From positions 10,427 through 15,925 of the forward strand of contig DAKU01000173.1 in the NCBI GenBank assembly GCA_002508425.1: a stretch of 5,499 nucleotides of DNA, written 5' to 3'. The position numbers were made by a program, and so were the translations under genes. The stretch comes from Methanosarcinaceae archaeon UBA470 (GTDB taxonomy: Archaea; Halobacteriota; Methanosarcinia; Methanosarcinales; Methanosarcinaceae). Positions 3,405-5,499 of this stretch are shown here, in pieces. Position 1 is the first letter of the stretch; each line of letters starts with the position of its first letter. The notes below the pieces were generated by a model, which worked only from the letters and a program-made list of their open reading frames with translations, made no database searches and was not told the origin of the DNA.

Positions 3405-5499
3405 ATGAAAAAAACCATAAAGTCAAACTATTTACTTATTCTCTACTGTCTTGTACTTCTTTTTATATTCAATTCCTGCAGTGCAGCAGCTATTGAAGAA
3501 GATGCTTTTCCAATTTCTAACGAATCCTCTATCTCACAAATATCCATTGCACCTCTCAATCCCACATTCGTTCAATATGTGGGAGAGATGGAACAGATCC
3601 GTGAAAATGCTTCTTCTAGTTCTAACACAAATAAAGTTCCACTTTCCGGTTTCACATTATCAGGTAGCTCCATCAATGCTTCATCTCCTAATATTTTAAA
3701 CAGTATTTCTGTTTTACGGGAAGGTGGTTTGGTTGAGGGCCACCGTCCAACCGGCTTGATTCCTTCCCCGGTAGATCTTTCTCATCTTTCCTCTGTAAAT
3801 ATGCAAGAACTAATGGCAAGTGAAGAATATGGTCTAATGTCTTCAGATATCAAAGTAGCTGGCATGGATGTCTATCCTTCCCGCTTCGACCTGCGTGACA
3901 ACAACGGTGTTACAGCGGTAAGGGATCAGGGTAATGCCGGAAGTTGCTGGACGCACTCGACCATAGCTTCCTTGGAATCATATCTTCTGTATAGCAGGTC
4001 AGAAGATAGGGATTTTTCGGAGAATAATGTTAAGAACATTCTGGTAACCTCAAATCCGGATGGATTTGACCGAGTTGATGATGATGGTGGATTCGACCTA
4101 ATGACAGCTGCTTATCTCTCTAGATGGAGCGGTCCGGTACTTGAATCTGATGACCCTTATAATTATGCTTCAGGTATTTCTCCCACCAACGCAAAGGTAG
4201 CAAAACATGTTCAGGATATCTTCATACTTCCGGGATTCGATGGCAATGATACTCTTTACAAATGGATGATTACTAATTATGGTGCGGTTTCTGTAGCTTT
4301 TTATTATGATGGTTCTTATTTCGATGAGAACAATAACAGTTATTTTTACGATGGGGAAGTTGTTGAAGCAAACCATGCTGTAGCTTTGGTAGGCTGGAAT
4401 GACAATTACAATAGATCTAATTTTACACCAGCAGCTCCTGAAAACGGTGCATTCGTCCTGAAGAATTCCTGGGGTGACAACTGGGGTGAAGACGGCTATT
4501 TTTATGTTTCTTACTATGATACGGTGATGGGAAATAATGAAGGCATGGATGGAATAGACACTAAACCTTATATTGGTAATTTCATGTTCACCGCAGAGAA
4601 TGTCAGCAACTATGATTTCATATATCAGTACGATCCTCTTGGGTGGGACGGCTGTGCAGGTTATAACAACACCATAGCATATGGGGCAAATGTATTTACA
4701 GCAATTTCAAATGAGACTTTAGAGGCAGTGAGTTTCTATACCGTGGATTCAAACGCTTTCTACAACATCTGTATCTATCTGGATCCTGAATCAGGTCCTA
4801 TCAACAGTTCTGGTCCGGTCTCTTTGCAGAATGGGAGTATTCCAATAGCAGGTTATCATACTATCGATCTCGATACTAACGTTTCACTTCTTTCAGGCCA
4901 GAATTTCTCAGTGGTGGTAAAATTCACAACACCAAGCTATAATTATCCTATAGCTATCGAAATGCCAGTACCAGAATACTCCAGCTATAATGCTCATGCT
5001 GAACCTGGTCAGAGTTATATGAGCCGCAATGGTACGGTATGGGAAGACCTAGGATCAGATCGGAATATATGTATCAAGGCTTTCACAACAGAAGGACGAG
5101 AGCCTTATGCTGCATTTGTATCAGGTACAAGATATGTCCATGTTAACGAAACCGTGGACTTTTATGATATAAGTCTCTTGTCTCCTGATACATGGCAGTG
5201 GGACTTCGGAGACGGTTCCATATCAGCAGTTCAGAATCCACTGCATGTTTATATGAACCCAGGTATCTACAATGTTTCTCTCAATGTATCGAACTCATTT
5301 GGCAGTAATGTTTCACTACGAAATTCCTTCATCCATGTGATCAACTCAACGATTGTTGTTAATAGTAGTGGAAGCGCTGATTTCACTACCATTTTTGAAG
5401 CAGTCGATGCTGCATCAGATGGTGATACAATACTTGTTGAACCGGGAGTGTATGTTGAAAATCTCTGGTTTACAGATGATAATATAAGTTTGCTCTCAT
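3405..5499 (+). CDS. Secreted C1A (papain-like) cysteine peptidase with lectin-like, PKD and beta-helix segments, 3'-truncated
   Basis: The frame runs from ATG 3405 without a stop to the window edge (698 complete codons), so the C-terminus is missing. Residues 1-29 form a signal peptide: KK.IK, a hydrophobic core at 9-22, and likely cleavage after AAA at 27-29. A propeptide-like stretch follows (about 30-155) with TGLIPSPVDLSHLSS. The papain domain starts near YPSRFDLRD (157). The catalytic set is oxyanion Q175 and C181 (QGNAGSCW), H324 (NHAVALVGW) and N354 (KNSWG). Residues 157-402 contain no cysteine besides C181, and TH follows CW where AF is usual. Residues about 403-563 resemble the lectin-like domain often found after C1 peptidases in methanogens. 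A PKD domain spans about 569-646, with WDFGDGS at 599-605. From about 649 an IVV.SSGSADFTTI..A...A..GDTI pattern starts a NosD/pectate-lyase-like beta-helix. I count 22 N-glycosylation sequons. The protein is probably exported and surface-associated. Its substrate is unknown, and activity is inferred from the conserved residues. There is no operon partner in the window. Confidence 0.9.
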   Translation, partial: MKKTIKSNYLLILYCLVLLFIFNSCSAAAIEEDAFPISNESSISQISIAPLNPTFVQYVGEMEQIRENASSSSNTNKVPLSGFTLSGSSINASSPNILNSISVLREGGLVEGHRPTGLIPSPVDLSHLSSVNMQELMASEEYGLMSSDIKVAGMDVYPSRFDLRDNNGVTAVRDQGNAGSCWTHSTIASLESYLLYSRSEDRDFSENNVKNILVTSNPDGFDRVDDDGGFDLMTAAYLSRWSGPVLESDDPYNYASGISPTNAKVAKHVQDIFILPGFDGNDTLYKWMITNYGAVSVAFYYDGSYFDENNNSYFYDGEVVEANHAVALVGWNDNYNRSNFTPAAPENGAFVLKNSWGDNWGEDGYFYVSYYDTVMGNNEGMDGIDTKPYIGNFMFTAENVSNYDFIYQYDPLGWDGCAGYNNTIAYGANVFTAISNETLEAVSFYTVDSNAFYNICIYLDPESGPINSSGPVSLQNGSIPIAGYHTIDLDTNVSLLSGQNFSVVVKFTTPSYNYPIAIEMPVPEYSSYNAHAEPGQSYMSRNGTVWEDLGSDRNICIKAFTTEGREPYAAFVSGTRYVHVNETVDFYDISLLSPDTWQWDFGDGSISAVQNPLHVYMNPGIYNVSLNVSNSFGSNVSLRNSFIHVINSTIVVNSSGSADFTTIFEAVDAASDGDTILVEPGVYVENLWFTDDNISLLS

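Noticed and set aside
3415..3480. A lipoprotein signal at C25 of the peptidase
   Set aside because: The residues before the cysteine (FNS) do not fit a lipobox; cleavage after the AAA at 27-29 is more likely.
3451..3699. An 82-codon + strand frame near the start of the peptidase gene
   Set aside because: It lies in another frame within the signal-peptide and propeptide region of the peptidase, whose own frame is supported by a ribosome-binding site, a signal peptide and downstream catalytic motifs.
4170..4376. A 68-codon minus-strand frame inside the papain domain
   Set aside because: It is antisense to conserved catalytic-domain sequence and has no recognisable motif.
1..5499. CRISPR arrays, insertion sequences, integrase-type tRNA insertion
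   Set aside because: No regularly spaced repeats, no transposase or integrase frame, and no repeated tRNA 3' end downstream of the tRNA gene that would mark an integrated element.

Overview
The window looks like chromosomal DNA of a methanogenic archaeon, most likely of the Methanosarcinaceae (Methanolobus, Methanococcoides and Methanosarcina are the kind of genera I have in mind). The evidence is indirect. A tRNA gene has no encoded CCA. AT-rich TATA-like boxes sit at archaeal distances from gene starts, and T-runs follow genes. A bacterial-type UvrB and a class I-type photolyase are present. At the right end is a secreted papain-like peptidase fused to lectin-like, PKD and beta-helix segments, a style of surface protein familiar from Methanosarcinales. 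The genus is an inference, not a measurement.

Layout, all on the + strand: (1) positions 1-1434 hold the 3' two-thirds or so of uvrB; its start and the Walker A region lie left of the window. (2) 1435-1635 is a short intergenic stretch with a perfect 7-bp dyad over the uvrB stop, a T-rich terminator-like tract and a TATA-like box for the tRNA. (3) 1636-1707 is tRNA-Gly(UCC). (4) 1708-1849 is pyrimidine-rich, with a (GTTT)5 tract, and leads into the photolyase. (5) 1850-3208 is a complete deoxyribodipyrimidine photolyase with the FAD-domain landmarks and the tryptophan triad conserved. (6) 3209-3404 contains a hairpin plus T7 terminator-like element and a strongly AT-rich promoter region. (7) 3405 to the right edge is an open reading frame for a secreted C1A (papain-like) peptidase, cut off by the window end after 698 codons. 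No intergenic stretch exceeds about 200 bases.

Functionally, UvrB (nucleotide excision repair) and the photolyase (light-driven reversal of pyrimidine dimers) are complementary UV-damage repair proteins encoded one tRNA gene apart. Each appears to have its own termination and promoter signals, so an operon is unlikely. The peptidase gene is an independent unit for a cell-surface or secreted protein.

I found no convincing undescribed multi-gene system. The more interesting small signals are a shared TGTGA-containing repeat on both sides of the tRNA gene, a partial duplication of the tRNA 5' region, a single-cysteine papain domain with an unusual residue pair after the catalytic Cys, and the sequon density of the surface peptidase.
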